Source: Bordetella petrii
GTDB taxonomy: Bacteria; Pseudomonadota; Gammaproteobacteria; Burkholderiales; Burkholderiaceae_B
Direction: 5' to 3'
Assembly: GCF_000067205.1 (NCBI RefSeq)
Contig: NC_010170.1
Coordinates: 2,232,001 to 2,296,000 of the forward strand
Length of the DNA stretch: 64,000 nucleotides
Shown: positions 8,622-17,868 of the stretch, piece after piece
Layout of the letters: every line of letters begins with the position of its first letter
Position numbering within the stretch: the first letter of the stretch is position 1
Notes under the pieces: model-generated
The model's input: only the letters and a program-made list of their open reading frames with translations
Databases searched by the model: none
Told to the model about the DNA's origin: nothing
Made by a program: the position numbers and the translations under genes

Positions 8622-9359
8622 ATGAGCGTCAAGACGGCCCTGCGCGTCATCGAAATCATCGAGACTTACGCCCGAGAGCGGCGCGCCCTGCCGCTGTCCG
8701 AGCTGGCGCGGCTGCTGGGGGTGCCGGTGTCGAGCTGCCTGGCGCTGATCCGCACCCTGTCCGATCTGGGCTATCTGTACGAAACCGGCCGGCGCCAGGG
8801 CTACTACCCCACGGGCCGGCTGCTGGCCATGGCGCAGCGCATCGCGCGCGCCGATCCGGTGCTGGACCGGGTCTATGCCAGCCTGCTCGAACTGCGCGAC
8901 GCCACCCAGGAAACCGTGGTGTTCGGCAAGCTGGGCAGCGATGGCAGGGTGGTGTACCTGGACGTGCTCGATTCCCCGCACACCATCCGCTATGCGCCGG
9001 TGGCGGGCGAATTCCGCGACTTGCATGCCAATTCGCTAGGCAAGGCCCTGCTGTCCGTGCTGGAGCCCGACGCGCGCCACGCCCTGCTGGCGCGCCGCCC
9101 GCTGGTGCGCCACAACGAGCGCACCCTGGTCACCCCCGAGGCCGTCGACGCCGACCTGGAACTGTCCAGGCGGCGCGGCTGGTTCATGAACCTGGGGGAA
9201 TCCATTCCCGACGTCTGCGCCATTGCCTGGCCGGTCACATTGTCTGGCGAGGTCTATGCCATTTCCGTGGGCGGCCCGGTGTACCGGATCGAGCCGCAGC
9301 AGCAGGAATACGCGCGGATACTGCGGGCGGCTTGTACGGCGCTCGAGCAGCGGGGGTGA
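8622..9359 (+). CDS. IclR family transcriptional regulator
   Basis: A 245-residue regulator with the IclR layout: N-terminal winged helix (KTALRVIEIIETYARERRALPLSELARLLG, residues about 3-60) and a C-terminal effector domain with LHANSLGKALLSVL and the late ISVGGPVYRIE strand. The ATG at 8622 is preferred over an in-frame TTG at 8601 because the family match begins at MSVKTALRV. It converges on the acyl-CoA dehydrogenase operon and is a plausible, unproven regulator of it. Confidence 0.93.
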   Translation: MSVKTALRVIEIIETYARERRALPLSELARLLGVPVSSCLALIRTLSDLGYLYETGRRQGYYPTGRLLAMAQRIARADPVLDRVYASLLELRDATQETVVFGKLGSDGRVVYLDVLDSPHTIRYAPVAGEFRDLHANSLGKALLSVLEPDARHALLARRPLVRHNERTLVTPEAVDADLELSRRRGWFMNLGESIPDVCAIAWPVTLSGEVYAISVGGPVYRIEPQQQEYARILRAACTALEQRG

Positions 9360-9459
9360 TTTTTTTCTTCTGGCGGATTCAAAGCCCCCGTTGCCGGGCA
9401 GGGCGGGGTTCTTGAATGCTTGGCTGCGGGTTTCTTAGAAGAAAAAAGTGTACAGGGCC

Positions 9460-9494
9460 GGCAATTCAAGTCGCCCTGCGCGACTTGAATTGCC
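9460..9494. terminator. Perfect 15-bp inverted repeat in the convergent intergenic region
   Basis: The arms GGCAATTCAAGTCGC and its exact complement are separated by 5 bases. They lie in the 293-bp region (9360-9652) between the convergent IclR and acyl-CoA dehydrogenase genes, so a two-way transcription stop is likely although no T-run follows. A second pair of 11-bp arms (TTTTTTCTTCT at 9361-9371 and its complement at 9437-9447) lies nearby. An operator is the alternative. Nothing else was seen in this gap. Confidence 0.5.
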
Positions 9495-9652
9495 ATTCGC
9501 GCCGCGACGCGCGCGATGATGCCGGGGAAAACCCGGTGCATTCGGAGCTCGGCCAGCCACAAGCCGAACGGCCCGCCCGGCCGAGCTGCCCGGCCCCGCA
9601 CAACCGTCCTCTGTAAAAATGGCCGCCCCAACAACCGCAAGAACCCCGCAGC

Positions 9653-10819
9653 CTAATAAGACTTCGGCAGCCCCAACACCTTCTCGGCAATAAAACACAT
9701 AATCAACTGCGGGCTGACCGGCGCAATGCGCGGTATATAGCTTTCCCGCAGCAAGCGCTCTACGTGGTATTCCTTCGCGTATCCCATGCCGCCCAGGGTC
9801 AGCACGGCGGTCTGGCACGCGTTGTGGCCAGCTTCGGCGCCCAGGTATTTGGCGCTGTTGGCATACGGGCCGCAGGGCAGACCGGCGTCATACAGGCTGG
9901 CCGCCTTGAACACCATCAGGTTGGCCGCCTCCAACTGCATCCATGCCTGGGCCAGCGGGTGCTGGATGCCCTGGTTCTGGCCGATGGGGCGGCCGAATAC
10001 GGTGCGTTCGCCGGCATACTGCACGGCCCGGTCCAGCGCCGCCCGGCCGATACCCACCGCTTCGGCGGCGATCAGGATGCGTTCGGGATTCAGCCCATGC
10101 AGAATGTATTCGAAGCCGCGGCCCTCTTCGCCGATGCGGTCGGCCACCGGAATACGCAGGCCGTCGATGAACAGCATGTTCGAATCGACCGCCTTGCGGC
10201 CCATTTTCTCGATTTCCCGGACTTCGACCCGCTCGCGGTCCAGGTCGGTGTAGAACAACGACAGGCCCTGGGTCGGCTTCGATACTTCGGCCAGCGGCGT
10301 GGTGCGCGCCAGCAGCAGCATCTTGTGCGCCACCTGCGCGGTCGATATCCAGATCTTGCGGCCGTGCACGATATATTCGTCGCCCTGGCGCTCGGCGCGT
10401 GTAGACAGCTTGGTGGTGTCCAGGCCGGCATCGGGCTCGGTCACGGCAAAGCAGGCTTTCTCGCGCCCGGCGATCAGCGGCTCCAGCCAGCGACGGCGCT
10501 GATCGTCGGTGCCGAACACCACTACCGGGTTCAGGCCGAAGATGTTCATGTGCACGGCCGACGCGCCGGCGAAGCCGGCACCCGAGGCCGCGATGGTCTG
10601 CATCATCAGGGCCGCCTCGGTCATGCCCAGGCCGGCGCCGCCGTACTCCTGGGGCATGGCGATGCCCAGCCAGCCGTCGTTGGCCAAGGCCGCGTGGAAG
10701 TCGTGCGGGAACCCGCCGTCGCGGTCGCGCTCCAGCCAGTAGTCGTCCGGAAAACGCTCGCATACGCGGCTGATGGCATCGCGCAAGGCGAGCTGGTCGG
10801 ACGAGAATTCAAAATCCAT
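9653..10819 (-). CDS. Acyl-CoA dehydrogenase
   Basis: An FAD flavoenzyme oxidising an acyl-CoA to the enoyl-CoA. The ATG at 10819 (MDFEFSSDQLALRDAISRVC) gives 388 residues, the family norm; longer upstream frames are rejected because the start overlaps the upstream stop as TGATG. Seen motifs are CFAVTEPDAGLDTTKL (flavin/substrate loop, about residue 125), RPIGQNQGIQHPLA and a C-terminal YAKEYHVERLLRESYIPRIA. It is the last gene of a four-gene catabolic operon; the substrate is unknown. Confidence 0.95.
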   Translation of the reverse strand: MDFEFSSDQLALRDAISRVCERFPDDYWLERDRDGGFPHDFHAALANDGWLGIAMPQEYGGAGLGMTEAALMMQTIAASGAGFAGASAVHMNIFGLNPVVVFGTDDQRRRWLEPLIAGREKACFAVTEPDAGLDTTKLSTRAERQGDEYIVHGRKIWISTAQVAHKMLLLARTTPLAEVSKPTQGLSLFYTDLDRERVEVREIEKMGRKAVDSNMLFIDGLRIPVADRIGEEGRGFEYILHGLNPERILIAAEAVGIGRAALDRAVQYAGERTVFGRPIGQNQGIQHPLAQAWMQLEAANLMVFKAASLYDAGLPCGPYANSAKYLGAEAGHNACQTAVLTLGGMGYAKEYHVERLLRESYIPRIAPVSPQLIMCFIAEKVLGLPKSY

Positions 10820-12039
10820 CAAAGAGCTCCTTCTTGGGTAGCGCGCGCCGCGATCAGCGCATCGATTTCGGCATCGGTGCAGCCTGCTTCGCGCAGTATT
10901 TCGCGACTGTGCTCGCCCAGGCGCGGGGCCGGCCGGCGTATGGCCGTGGGCGTGCCGTCGTAGCGCCCGAGCGGCGCCGGCGTGCGCAGCCGGCCTTCGC
11001 TGGGGTGGTCCAGCGTGCGCACGAAACCGGTAGCCTGCAGATGCGGGTCGTCGACCAGGTCGTCCACCGAGTACAGGCGCGCGGCGGGAATGTCGGCGCG
11101 CGCCAGATCGGCCAGCCATTCGGCGCTGCCGCGGGTTCGCATGATCTCGGCCACGAACGCATATGCCTCATCGATATGGCGCGCGCGCGCGGTGTGCGTA
11201 CAGAAGCGCGGGTCTTGTTCGAGGTCGGGGCGGCCGATCAGGGTAAAGAAGTTGCGCCAATGCTTGTCGTTGTAGATCAGCAGGCACAGGTAACCGTCGG
11301 CCGTGGCGTAGGGCCGGCGGTGCGCCGCCAGCAGGCGGGTGTAGCCGGTGGGGCCGAGCGGCGGGTCGAAGGTCGCGCCGCCCAGGTGGTCGCCCAGCAC
11401 CATGTGCGCCATGCCCTCGAACATGGGAATCTCCACCGCCTGGCCCCGGCCGTGGCTGCGGGCGTGCAACACCGCCGACACCAGCGCGATGGCCACGTGC
11501 AGGCCCACTGCGCGGTCGGCCAGGGTCAGCGGCGCGTAGCGCGGCACATCGCCGCTTTGCCGGCTGAACAGGTCGGCGATGCCGGTCTGCCCCTGGATCA
11601 GGTCGTCGTAGGCGGGGCGCCCGGCATAGGGGCCGGTTTCTCCGAACCCGTAGGCGCCCACATAGACCAGCCGGGGGTTGCGCGCCGCCACGGCATCGTA
11701 CGACAGCCCCAGCCGCGCCATGGCCTGCGGCCGTATGTTGTACAGCAGCGCGTCGCAGCCTTCGGCCAGCTTCAGGCAGGCCTCGCGGCCGGCCTCGGTT
11801 TTCAGGTCCAGCACGATCGAGCGCTTGTTGCGGTTCAAGTGCAGGTACAGGTGGCCCATGCCGGCGTTGCGCATGGGCCCCACGGCGCGCATATTGTCGC
11901 CAGCCGGGGATTCGACCTTGATCACGTCGGCCCCCAGGTCACCCAGCACCTGTGTGGCATAGGGCCCCATGACCACAGAGCTCAGGTCCAGGATGCGCAC
12001 GCCGGCCAGCGGGCCGGCGGTTTCGGGAGTCGGCGTCAT
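10819..12039 (-). CDS. CaiB/BaiF family (class III) CoA-transferase
   Basis: Moves CoA between organic acids, presumably activating the substrate for the acyl-CoA dehydrogenase. The start at 12039 overlaps the stop of the preceding Bug gene as ATGA and gives 406 residues; an ATG at 12078 lies inside that gene and is rejected. Family motifs: LAGVRILDLSSVVMGPYATQ, DVIKVESPAGD, RNKRSIVLDLKTEAGRE and YDDLIQGQTGIADL with the expected catalytic Asp. Its stop overlaps the next gene's start. Confidence 0.95.
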   Translation of the reverse strand: MTPTPETAGPLAGVRILDLSSVVMGPYATQVLGDLGADVIKVESPAGDNMRAVGPMRNAGMGHLYLHLNRNKRSIVLDLKTEAGREACLKLAEGCDALLYNIRPQAMARLGLSYDAVAARNPRLVYVGAYGFGETGPYAGRPAYDDLIQGQTGIADLFSRQSGDVPRYAPLTLADRAVGLHVAIALVSAVLHARSHGRGQAVEIPMFEGMAHMVLGDHLGGATFDPPLGPTGYTRLLAAHRRPYATADGYLCLLIYNDKHWRNFFTLIGRPDLEQDPRFCTHTARARHIDEAYAFVAEIMRTRGSAEWLADLARADIPAARLYSVDDLVDDPHLQATGFVRTLDHPSEGRLRTPAPLGRYDGTPTAIRRPAPRLGEHSREILREAGCTDAEIDALIAARATQEGAL

Positions 12040-13001
12040 TGCGGTTGAATGCCTGCGTCCTTGATCAGCTTGCCCCACAGGTCGCGCTGCGCGCTGACGA
12101 ACTTGGCGAAGTCTTCGGGCGTGCCGCTGAAGGCATCGAAGCCCAGGCCTGCCAGGCGCTTGCGCACGTCGGGGTTGGTCACGATCTGGTTGATGGCGGC
12201 ATTGAGCTTGGCCACGATTTCGGGCGGCAGCCCGGCCGGGCCGAAATAGCCGTTCCAGGAATTGAGGTCGAAGTCCGCCACGCCGGCTTCGCGCATCGAG
12301 GGCAGATCGGGCACGATGGTGCTGCGCTCGGCGGTGGACACGGCCAGCGCGCGCAGTTGCCCGGACTGCACGAAGGGCAGGCCGGAAGCCAGGTCGGTGA
12401 ACATGAAGTCGACCTGGCCGCCGACCAGGTCGGTCAGGGCCTGGGGCGTGCCTTTATAAGGCACGTGCAGAATGTCGATGTTGGCGCGGCGGGCCAGTGT
12501 TCCGCCCGCCACGATGCCGGTGCTGTTGCCGGTGGCATACGTGACGCGGCCGGGATTCTTGCGCGCGTAGTCGATCAGGTCCTGCACGCTTTTGTACGGA
12601 CGCTGTGGGTTGACCACCAGGATGAAAGGCAGGTTGCCGCCGCGCGCGATGGGCGTGAAGTCTTTCACGGGGTCGTACGGCACGTTCTTCATCAGGAAGG
12701 GCGCGGCCGAATGCGACGTATTGGTGGTAACGAACAGCGTGTAGCCATCCGGCTTGGCGCGCGCCACATAGTTGGCGGCGATGGTGGCGTTGGCGCCCGG
12801 CTTGTTTTCCACCACGACTTGCTGGCCCAGAATATTGCCCAGCTCGGCGGCGAAAATGCGGCCTACGGCATCGGTGCCCGAACCGGCGGGAAACGGCACC
12901 ACCAGGCTGATGGGCTTGTCGGGATAGGCGGCCTGCGCCGGGCCGGCGGCGGCCAGGGCGGCGCCGGCCAGGGCGGCGGCGCGTAGAGAGCGTAGGAACA
13001 T
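12036..13001 (-). CDS. Bug family periplasmic solute-binding protein (TctC-like)
   Basis: A 321-residue extracytoplasmic receptor with a Sec signal peptide (LRAAALAGAALAAAGPAQAA). The mature part has hallmark family motifs PDKPISLVVPFPAGSGTDAVGR, VVENKPGANATIAANYVA and PYDPVKDFTPIARGG. Such proteins are highly amplified in Bordetella-like bacteria and bind small carboxylates. No membrane components are adjacent, as is common for orphan Bug receptors. It sits between the cupin and the CoA-transferase in one operon. Confidence 0.96.
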   Translation of the reverse strand: MFLRSLRAAALAGAALAAAGPAQAAYPDKPISLVVPFPAGSGTDAVGRIFAAELGNILGQQVVVENKPGANATIAANYVARAKPDGYTLFVTTNTSHSAAPFLMKNVPYDPVKDFTPIARGGNLPFILVVNPQRPYKSVQDLIDYARKNPGRVTYATGNSTGIVAGGTLARRANIDILHVPYKGTPQALTDLVGGQVDFMFTDLASGLPFVQSGQLRALAVSTAERSTIVPDLPSMREAGVADFDLNSWNGYFGPAGLPPEIVAKLNAAINQIVTNPDVRKRLAGLGFDAFSGTPEDFAKFVSAQRDLWGKLIKDAGIQPQ

Positions 13002-13060
13002 GGATCAGTCTCCTGGTAAGGGGCGGCGTCTGTCGGCCGTCTGGGGAAAAGGGCGGCCGC

Positions 13061-13471
13061 TCAGGCGGACGCCGCAGGCGCCGCGAAGCCGCGTATGACG
13101 CGGTCGGGCGATTCTTCGTAGGGTGGCGAGTAAATGACCAGCAGCCGCGCGGGCGTGTCGCTGGTCACCGTGAATACATGCGGGATATCGGGTGGGAAAT
13201 AGCAGCAGTCGCCGGCGGTCATGTCGGCGGATTCGTCGCCTACCTGGGCCCGCGCGGTGCCCGACAGCAGGTAGCAGACCTGTTCGATGCCGGGGTGGGC
13301 ATGGGGCAGCGCGCCCTGGCCTTTTTCGATGACGCCCAGCAGCACTTCCACGTGTCGGGCGCCGACGGTATCGGGGCCGATCAGGCGCCGGTTCAACGTG
13401 CCGGTGTGGTTGGCCGGGTGGTAGCCGGGCACTTCGGCTTCGCGCACCAGCCAGCTGGGCGATCGGGACAT
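13061..13471 (-). CDS. Cupin-domain protein
   Basis: A 136-residue single-cupin protein, first gene of the catabolic operon. The first cupin motif is in HAHPGIEQVCYLLSGTARAQ (metal-ligand His and Glu) and the second in DCCYFPPDIPHVFTV. It could be a small dioxygenase, isomerase or sensor of the operon's substrate; the sequence does not decide. The start at 13471 lies in a 159-bp region facing folC that must hold promoters for both directions. Confidence 0.85.
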   Translation of the reverse strand: MSRSPSWLVREAEVPGYHPANHTGTLNRRLIGPDTVGARHVEVLLGVIEKGQGALPHAHPGIEQVCYLLSGTARAQVGDESADMTAGDCCYFPPDIPHVFTVTSDTPARLLVIYSPPYEESPDRVIRGFAAPAASA

Positions 13472-13630
13472 GCGGGACTCCTGTATTTCCTGTCTGTGAA
13501 ATTATTTTCATACACAGGAAAAAATCAGGCAAGCGGATTTTCCCTGATGGCATCACGGGAGGGTGGGGTATCCGGGGGGAAAGGGGGGGCGGCTGCTAAA
13601 CTGCCGCGTCTGTCATTTTCGCCCGCTGTC

Positions 13631-14938
13631 ATGTCCGCCTTCCGTCTCGATGCCACGACCCCGTTGCCGCAGTGGCTGCAGTATCTCGAGTCCATCCACG
13701 GCAAGGCCATCGACCTGGGCCTGGAGCGCGTCAGGCAGGTTGCCGGGCGCCTGGCGCTGCGGCTCGACGGCGTCAAGTTCGTGGTGGGCGGCACCAATGG
13801 CAAAGGCTCCACCTGCGCCATGCTCGAAGCCATGCTGCTGGCGGCCGGCTACCGGGTGGGGCTGTATACCTCGCCGCATCTCATCGATTTCAACGAGCGG
13901 GCCCGCATCAACGGCGAAATCGCCAGCGACGCTGCCCTGACCGAGCAATTCGCCGCCGTCGAGGCCGCCCGCGGCGAGGTCACGCTTACCTATTTCGAAT
14001 TCACCACGCTGGCCATCCTGCGCTTGTTTTCGCAGTCGAACCTGGACGCGGTGGTGCTCGAGGTCGGCCTGGGCGGCCGGCTCGACGCGGTCAATATTGT
14101 CGATGCCGATTGCGCCATCATTACCAGCGTCGATCTCGACCATACCGATTACCTGGGCGACACGCGCGAGCAGATCGGCCTGGAAAAGGCGCATATCTAC
14201 CGCGCCGGCCGGCCCGCCATCTGCAGCGATCCGCAGCCGCCGCAGTCGCTGCTGGACCACGCGCAGGCCATAGGCGCCGACCTGTGGCGCTTTGGTCACG
14301 ACTTCAATTATTCCGGCGACCGCCAGCAATGGGCCTATGGCGGCCGTGGCCAGCGCCGCAACGCGCTGGCCTACCCGGCGCTGCGCGGCGCCAACCAGCT
14401 TCTCAATGCCTCGGCCGCGCTGGCCGCGCTCGAATCGGTGCGCGACCGCCTGCCGGTGCCCCAGCAGGCGGTACGGGTCGGGCTGCTGCAGGCTTCGCTG
14501 CCGGGGCGCTTCCAGATCCTGCCCGGCCAGCCGGCCGTCATTCTCGACGTCGCGCATAATCCGCACGCGGCCGCGGTGCTGGCCCAGAACCTCGACAATA
14601 TGGGGTTCCATCCCTATACGCACGCCGTGTTCGGCATGTTGAACGACAAAGACGCCAATGGCGTCATCGCCAAGCTGGCCAGCCGTGTCGACCACTGGTA
14701 TTGCGCCGGGTTGCCCGGGCCGCGCGGCGGCTCGGGGCAAGACCTGGCCGGCCGTGTGTCGGCGGCCCTGCAAACCGCGCCGGCGGGCGGCGAAGCGCCC
14801 TCCGTGCAGGCGTACGCAGACCCCGCCGCGGCCTATGCCGCGGCCCGCGAACGGGCGGGCGAGGGTGATAGAATCGTGGTGTTCGGCTCATTTCTCACCG
14901 TAGCCTCGGTTTTGCAGTCGCTGGGCCGCAAAGCGTAG
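13631..14938 (+). CDS. folC: Dihydrofolate/folylpolyglutamate synthase FolC
   Basis: ATP-dependent ligase that makes dihydrofolate from dihydropteroate and adds glutamates to folates. The ATG at 13631 gives 435 residues. The P-loop is GGTNGKGSTCAMLEAMLLAA (near residue 50), followed by GLYTSPHLIDFNERARING; the C-terminal ligase domain has ILDVAHNPHAAAVLAQNL. It begins a folC-SPOR-cvpA-purF series typical of proteobacteria. Confidence 0.96.
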   Translation: MSAFRLDATTPLPQWLQYLESIHGKAIDLGLERVRQVAGRLALRLDGVKFVVGGTNGKGSTCAMLEAMLLAAGYRVGLYTSPHLIDFNERARINGEIASDAALTEQFAAVEAARGEVTLTYFEFTTLAILRLFSQSNLDAVVLEVGLGGRLDAVNIVDADCAIITSVDLDHTDYLGDTREQIGLEKAHIYRAGRPAICSDPQPPQSLLDHAQAIGADLWRFGHDFNYSGDRQQWAYGGRGQRRNALAYPALRGANQLLNASAALAALESVRDRLPVPQQAVRVGLLQASLPGRFQILPGQPAVILDVAHNPHAAAVLAQNLDNMGFHPYTHAVFGMLNDKDANGVIAKLASRVDHWYCAGLPGPRGGSGQDLAGRVSAALQTAPAGGEAPSVQAYADPAAAYAAARERAGEGDRIVVFGSFLTVASVLQSLGRKA

Positions 14939-14992
14939 GCTGCGGGCAGGCGGGACGCCGGCTCCCGCCCAGGTCGCAAGGAATTCCTGTCC

Positions 14993-15781
14993 ATGGGATT
15001 GTTCACTCGCAAAGATTCCGCCTCGCAGGCATCGCCCTCCAGGCCGCGTCCATCGGTCTCCAGCGAAGCCCAGGCGGCGGAACTGCGCGCGCGCGCTCGC
15101 CGCAGGCTGGCCGGGGCGGTGGCGCTGGTGCTGGCGGCGGTCATCGTGCTGCCCATGGTGCTCGATTCCGAGCCCGTGCCGGTGGCCGACGACATCCCCA
15201 TCCGCATCCCCGATCGCAACACGCCATACCAGCCGTCCGTGTCGCCACCGGCCACGGCCGAGCCCGGCGCGCCCGATACCGTTGCGCAGGCCCAGCCGCC
15301 CGCCGCTCAGCCGCCTGGCGAGCCACCCGCGCCGCCCGACGTCACCACGCCCCCGGCGCAGCCTCCGGCCACGGCCCAGGCCCAGCGTCCCGAACCCGAC
15401 CCCGCGCCGGCCGCCAAGCCGCCGGCGCAGCAGCCGCCGGCCAAGCCGCAGCGCGACGACGACGGCGCGCGCGCCCTGGCCCTGCTCGAAGGCCGGGCGC
15501 CCGGCAGCGAGCCCGCGGCCAAGCCGTCGGCCGCGCCCGCCGCCAAGGGCAATTTCGTATTGCAGATCGCTTCCTATAGCAGCCAGGCCGACGCCCAGTC
15601 GCGGCGCACCAAGCTGCATCAGGCCGGCGTCACCAACGCGTTCGTTGAACAGGCCTCCGTGGGCGGCAAGCAGCAGTACCGCCTGCGCGTGGGGCCGTTC
15701 CCGTCGCGCGATGCTGCCCAGGCGGCCCAGGCGCGCCTGCGCACGCTGGGCTACGACAACGGCTTCATCGCCAGCCAGTGA
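14993..15781 (+). CDS. dedD: SPOR domain-containing protein (DedD-like)
   Basis: A 262-residue bitopic cell-division-type protein: cytoplasmic N-terminus, one membrane helix near residues 40-60 (LAGAVALVLAAVIVLPMVL), a long Pro/Ala-rich periplasmic linker and a C-terminal SPOR domain (NFVLQIASYSSQADAQSRRT onward) that binds denuded peptidoglycan at the septum. The place between folC and cvpA is that of dedD. Its stop overlaps the GTG of cvpA. Confidence 0.88.
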   Translation: MGLFTRKDSASQASPSRPRPSVSSEAQAAELRARARRRLAGAVALVLAAVIVLPMVLDSEPVPVADDIPIRIPDRNTPYQPSVSPPATAEPGAPDTVAQAQPPAAQPPGEPPAPPDVTTPPAQPPATAQAQRPEPDPAPAAKPPAQQPPAKPQRDDDGARALALLEGRAPGSEPAAKPSAAPAAKGNFVLQIASYSSQADAQSRRTKLHQAGVTNAFVEQASVGGKQQYRLRVGPFPSRDAAQAAQARLRTLGYDNGFIASQ

Positions 15782-16266
15782 CTGGCTTCGATTTCGTCGT
15801 GCTGGCGATCCTGGCGGTGTCGGGCCTGCTGGGTCTGTTGCGCGGCCTGCTGAAAGAAGTGCTGTCGCTGATGGCGTTCGCGCTGGCATTCATTGCCGCG
15901 ATCTGGTGGGGCCCCACCGTATACGGCTGGCTGGAACCCTATATCGAGACGGCGATGCTGCGCATGGGAGTGTCTTACGCGGCGGTGTTCATCGTGGTGC
16001 TGCTGGCGGTGGGGCTGGTCAACATGACGTTGGCGGCCCTCATCCGCACCACCGGCCTGACGCCCGCCGACCACGGCCTGGGCGCCGTTTTCGGGCTGGC
16101 GCGGGGACTACTGATCGTCCTGGTGCTGGTCGCCTTGGGGGGCTATACGCCGCTGCCGCAAGAACCCTGGTGGCAGGACGCCATGTTTTCGCATTCGGCC
16201 ACAGAGGCCATCAGACACATCAAACTGTGGCTGCCCCCGTCGCTAGCGACGTGGCTGCCGTACTAA
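15778..16266 (+). CDS. cvpA: CvpA family membrane protein
   Basis: A 162-residue inner-membrane protein with about four hydrophobic helices and the family start FDFVVLAILAVSGLLGLLRG, plus the later GLARGLLIVLVLVALGG. A GTG start at 15778 overlapping the previous TGA is the natural choice. CvpA is needed for colicin V production and membrane or stress fitness; its molecular role is unclear. It is directly upstream of purF, as in E. coli. Confidence 0.93.
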   Translation: MTGFDFVVLAILAVSGLLGLLRGLLKEVLSLMAFALAFIAAIWWGPTVYGWLEPYIETAMLRMGVSYAAVFIVVLLAVGLVNMTLAALIRTTGLTPADHGLGAVFGLARGLLIVLVLVALGGYTPLPQEPWWQDAMFSHSATEAIRHIKLWLPPSLATWLPY

Positions 16267-16287
16267 TTGTTTTAACGGGAAATCACC

Positions 16288-17808
16288 ATGTGTGGAATCA
16301 TCGGCGTCATCGGGCGCGGGCCGGTCAACCAGCTGCTCTATGACAGCCTGCTGCTGCTGCAGCATCGCGGCCAGGACGCGGCCGGCATCGCCACTTTCCA
16401 GGGCAGCCACTTCAATATGTTCAAGGCGCATGGCCTGGTGCGCGACGTGTTCCGCACCCGCAACATGCGTTCGCTGCCGGGCGCCAGCGGCATTGGCCAC
16501 GTCCGCTACCCCACCGCCGGGTCCAGCGCCAGCGAAGAAGAAGCCCAACCCTTCTACGTGAATGCCCCGTTCGGCATCACCTTCGCGCACAACGGCAACC
16601 TGACCAACTGGCGCGAACTGCGCGAGTCGCTGTACCGGGTCGACCGGCGCCACATCAATACCAATTCCGATTCCGAAGTGCTGCTCAATGTGCTGGCGCA
16701 CGAGCTGCAATCGGCCGCCAACGGGGTCTCGCTCGACGACGACACCATCTTCCGCGCCGTGGCCGCCGTGCACAAGCGGGTGCGCGGCGCCTACGCCGTG
16801 GTGGCGCAAATCTCCGGCTACGGCCTGCTGGCTTTCCGCGACCCTCATGGCATCCGGCCGCTGTGCATCGGCCGCCAGGAAACCGAAGAGGGCGTCGAAT
16901 GGATGGTCGCCTCGGAATCCGTGGCCCTGGAAGGCAGCGGCTTTGCCTTCGTGCGCGACGTCGAGCCCGGCGAGGCGGTGTTCATCGACCTGGACGGCCG
17001 CATGGTCAGCCGCCAGTGCGCCGACAATCCGCAACTGGTGCCGTGCATTTTCGAATACGTGTACTTCGCCCGGCCCGATTCCATGATCAACGGCGTGTCG
17101 GTATACGATGCGCGCCTGCGCATGGGCGAGTACCTGGCCGACAAGGTGGCGCGCAACATGCGCCTGGGCGACATCGACGTGGTCATGCCCATTCCCGATT
17201 CGTCGCGGCCGGCCGCCATGCAACTGGCCGCGCGCCTGAACCTGGACTACCGTGAAGGCCTCATCAAGAACCGTTACGTGGGCCGTACGTTCATCATGCC
17301 GGGCCAGGCGGTGCGCCGCAAATCGGTGCGCCAGAAGCTCAATGCCATCGGCATGGAGTTCAAGGGCAAGAACGTGCTGCTGGTCGACGATTCCATCGTG
17401 CGCGGCACCACCAGCCGCGAGATCGTCGACATGGCCCGCGCCGCCGGCGCCAATAAGGTGTACTTCGCCTCGGCCGCGCCTCCGGTGCGCTATCCCAACG
17501 TGTACGGTATCGACATGCCCACCCAGAGCGAGCTCATCGCTACCGGCCGCTCCGACGAAGAAATCGCCCGCACCATCGGCGCCGACGGGCTCATCTATCA
17601 AGACCTGCAAGATATGCAGCAGGCCGTCACCGACCTCAATCCCGCGCTCACGCACTTCGAGGCCTCGTGCTTCGACGGCCAGTACATCACCGGCGACATC
17701 ACCGCCGAATACCTCGAACGCCTGGGCCAGTCGCGCGGCAGTTCGGGCGACGAAGAATCGTCAGGCGGCCTGCAGTTCAACATGGGATACGTGTCCAACG
17801 ACGCCTGA
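16288..17808 (+). CDS. purF: Amidophosphoribosyltransferase PurF
   Basis: Catalyses the first committed step of purine synthesis, PRPP plus glutamine to phosphoribosylamine. The 506-residue protein begins MCGIIGVIG, with Cys2 as the glutaminase nucleophile after Met removal, has the N-terminal Ntn signature HNGNLTNW and the PRPP-binding loop VLLVDDSIVRGTT (near residue 367). It is 21 bp downstream of cvpA and followed by a strong terminator. Confidence 0.98.
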   Translation: MCGIIGVIGRGPVNQLLYDSLLLLQHRGQDAAGIATFQGSHFNMFKAHGLVRDVFRTRNMRSLPGASGIGHVRYPTAGSSASEEEAQPFYVNAPFGITFAHNGNLTNWRELRESLYRVDRRHINTNSDSEVLLNVLAHELQSAANGVSLDDDTIFRAVAAVHKRVRGAYAVVAQISGYGLLAFRDPHGIRPLCIGRQETEEGVEWMVASESVALEGSGFAFVRDVEPGEAVFIDLDGRMVSRQCADNPQLVPCIFEYVYFARPDSMINGVSVYDARLRMGEYLADKVARNMRLGDIDVVMPIPDSSRPAAMQLAARLNLDYREGLIKNRYVGRTFIMPGQAVRRKSVRQKLNAIGMEFKGKNVLLVDDSIVRGTTSREIVDMARAAGANKVYFASAAPPVRYPNVYGIDMPTQSELIATGRSDEEIARTIGADGLIYQDLQDMQQAVTDLNPALTHFEASCFDGQYITGDITAEYLERLGQSRGSSGDEESSGGLQFNMGYVSNDA

Positions 17809-17814
17809 TCCCGT

Positions 17815-17846
17815 CCGGGCCGGGTCCAAGCGGCCCGGCTTTTTTT
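17815..17846 (+). terminator. Rho-independent terminator after purF
   Basis: A perfect 8-bp stem (CCGGGCCG and its complement) with an 8-base loop is followed by a C and then a run of seven T's. It lies 6 bp after the purF stop and ends the folC-dedD-cvpA-purF transcript before dsbB. Confidence 0.9.
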
Positions 17847-17868
17847 CAACCCCTTTGCCGGTCATGCC

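Noticed and set aside
9653..11119. A longer 488-codon frame for the acyl-CoA dehydrogenase
   Set aside because: The extra N-terminal 100 residues are Arg/Ala-rich shadow of the CoA-transferase gene; the family match and the TGATG overlap fix the start at 10819.
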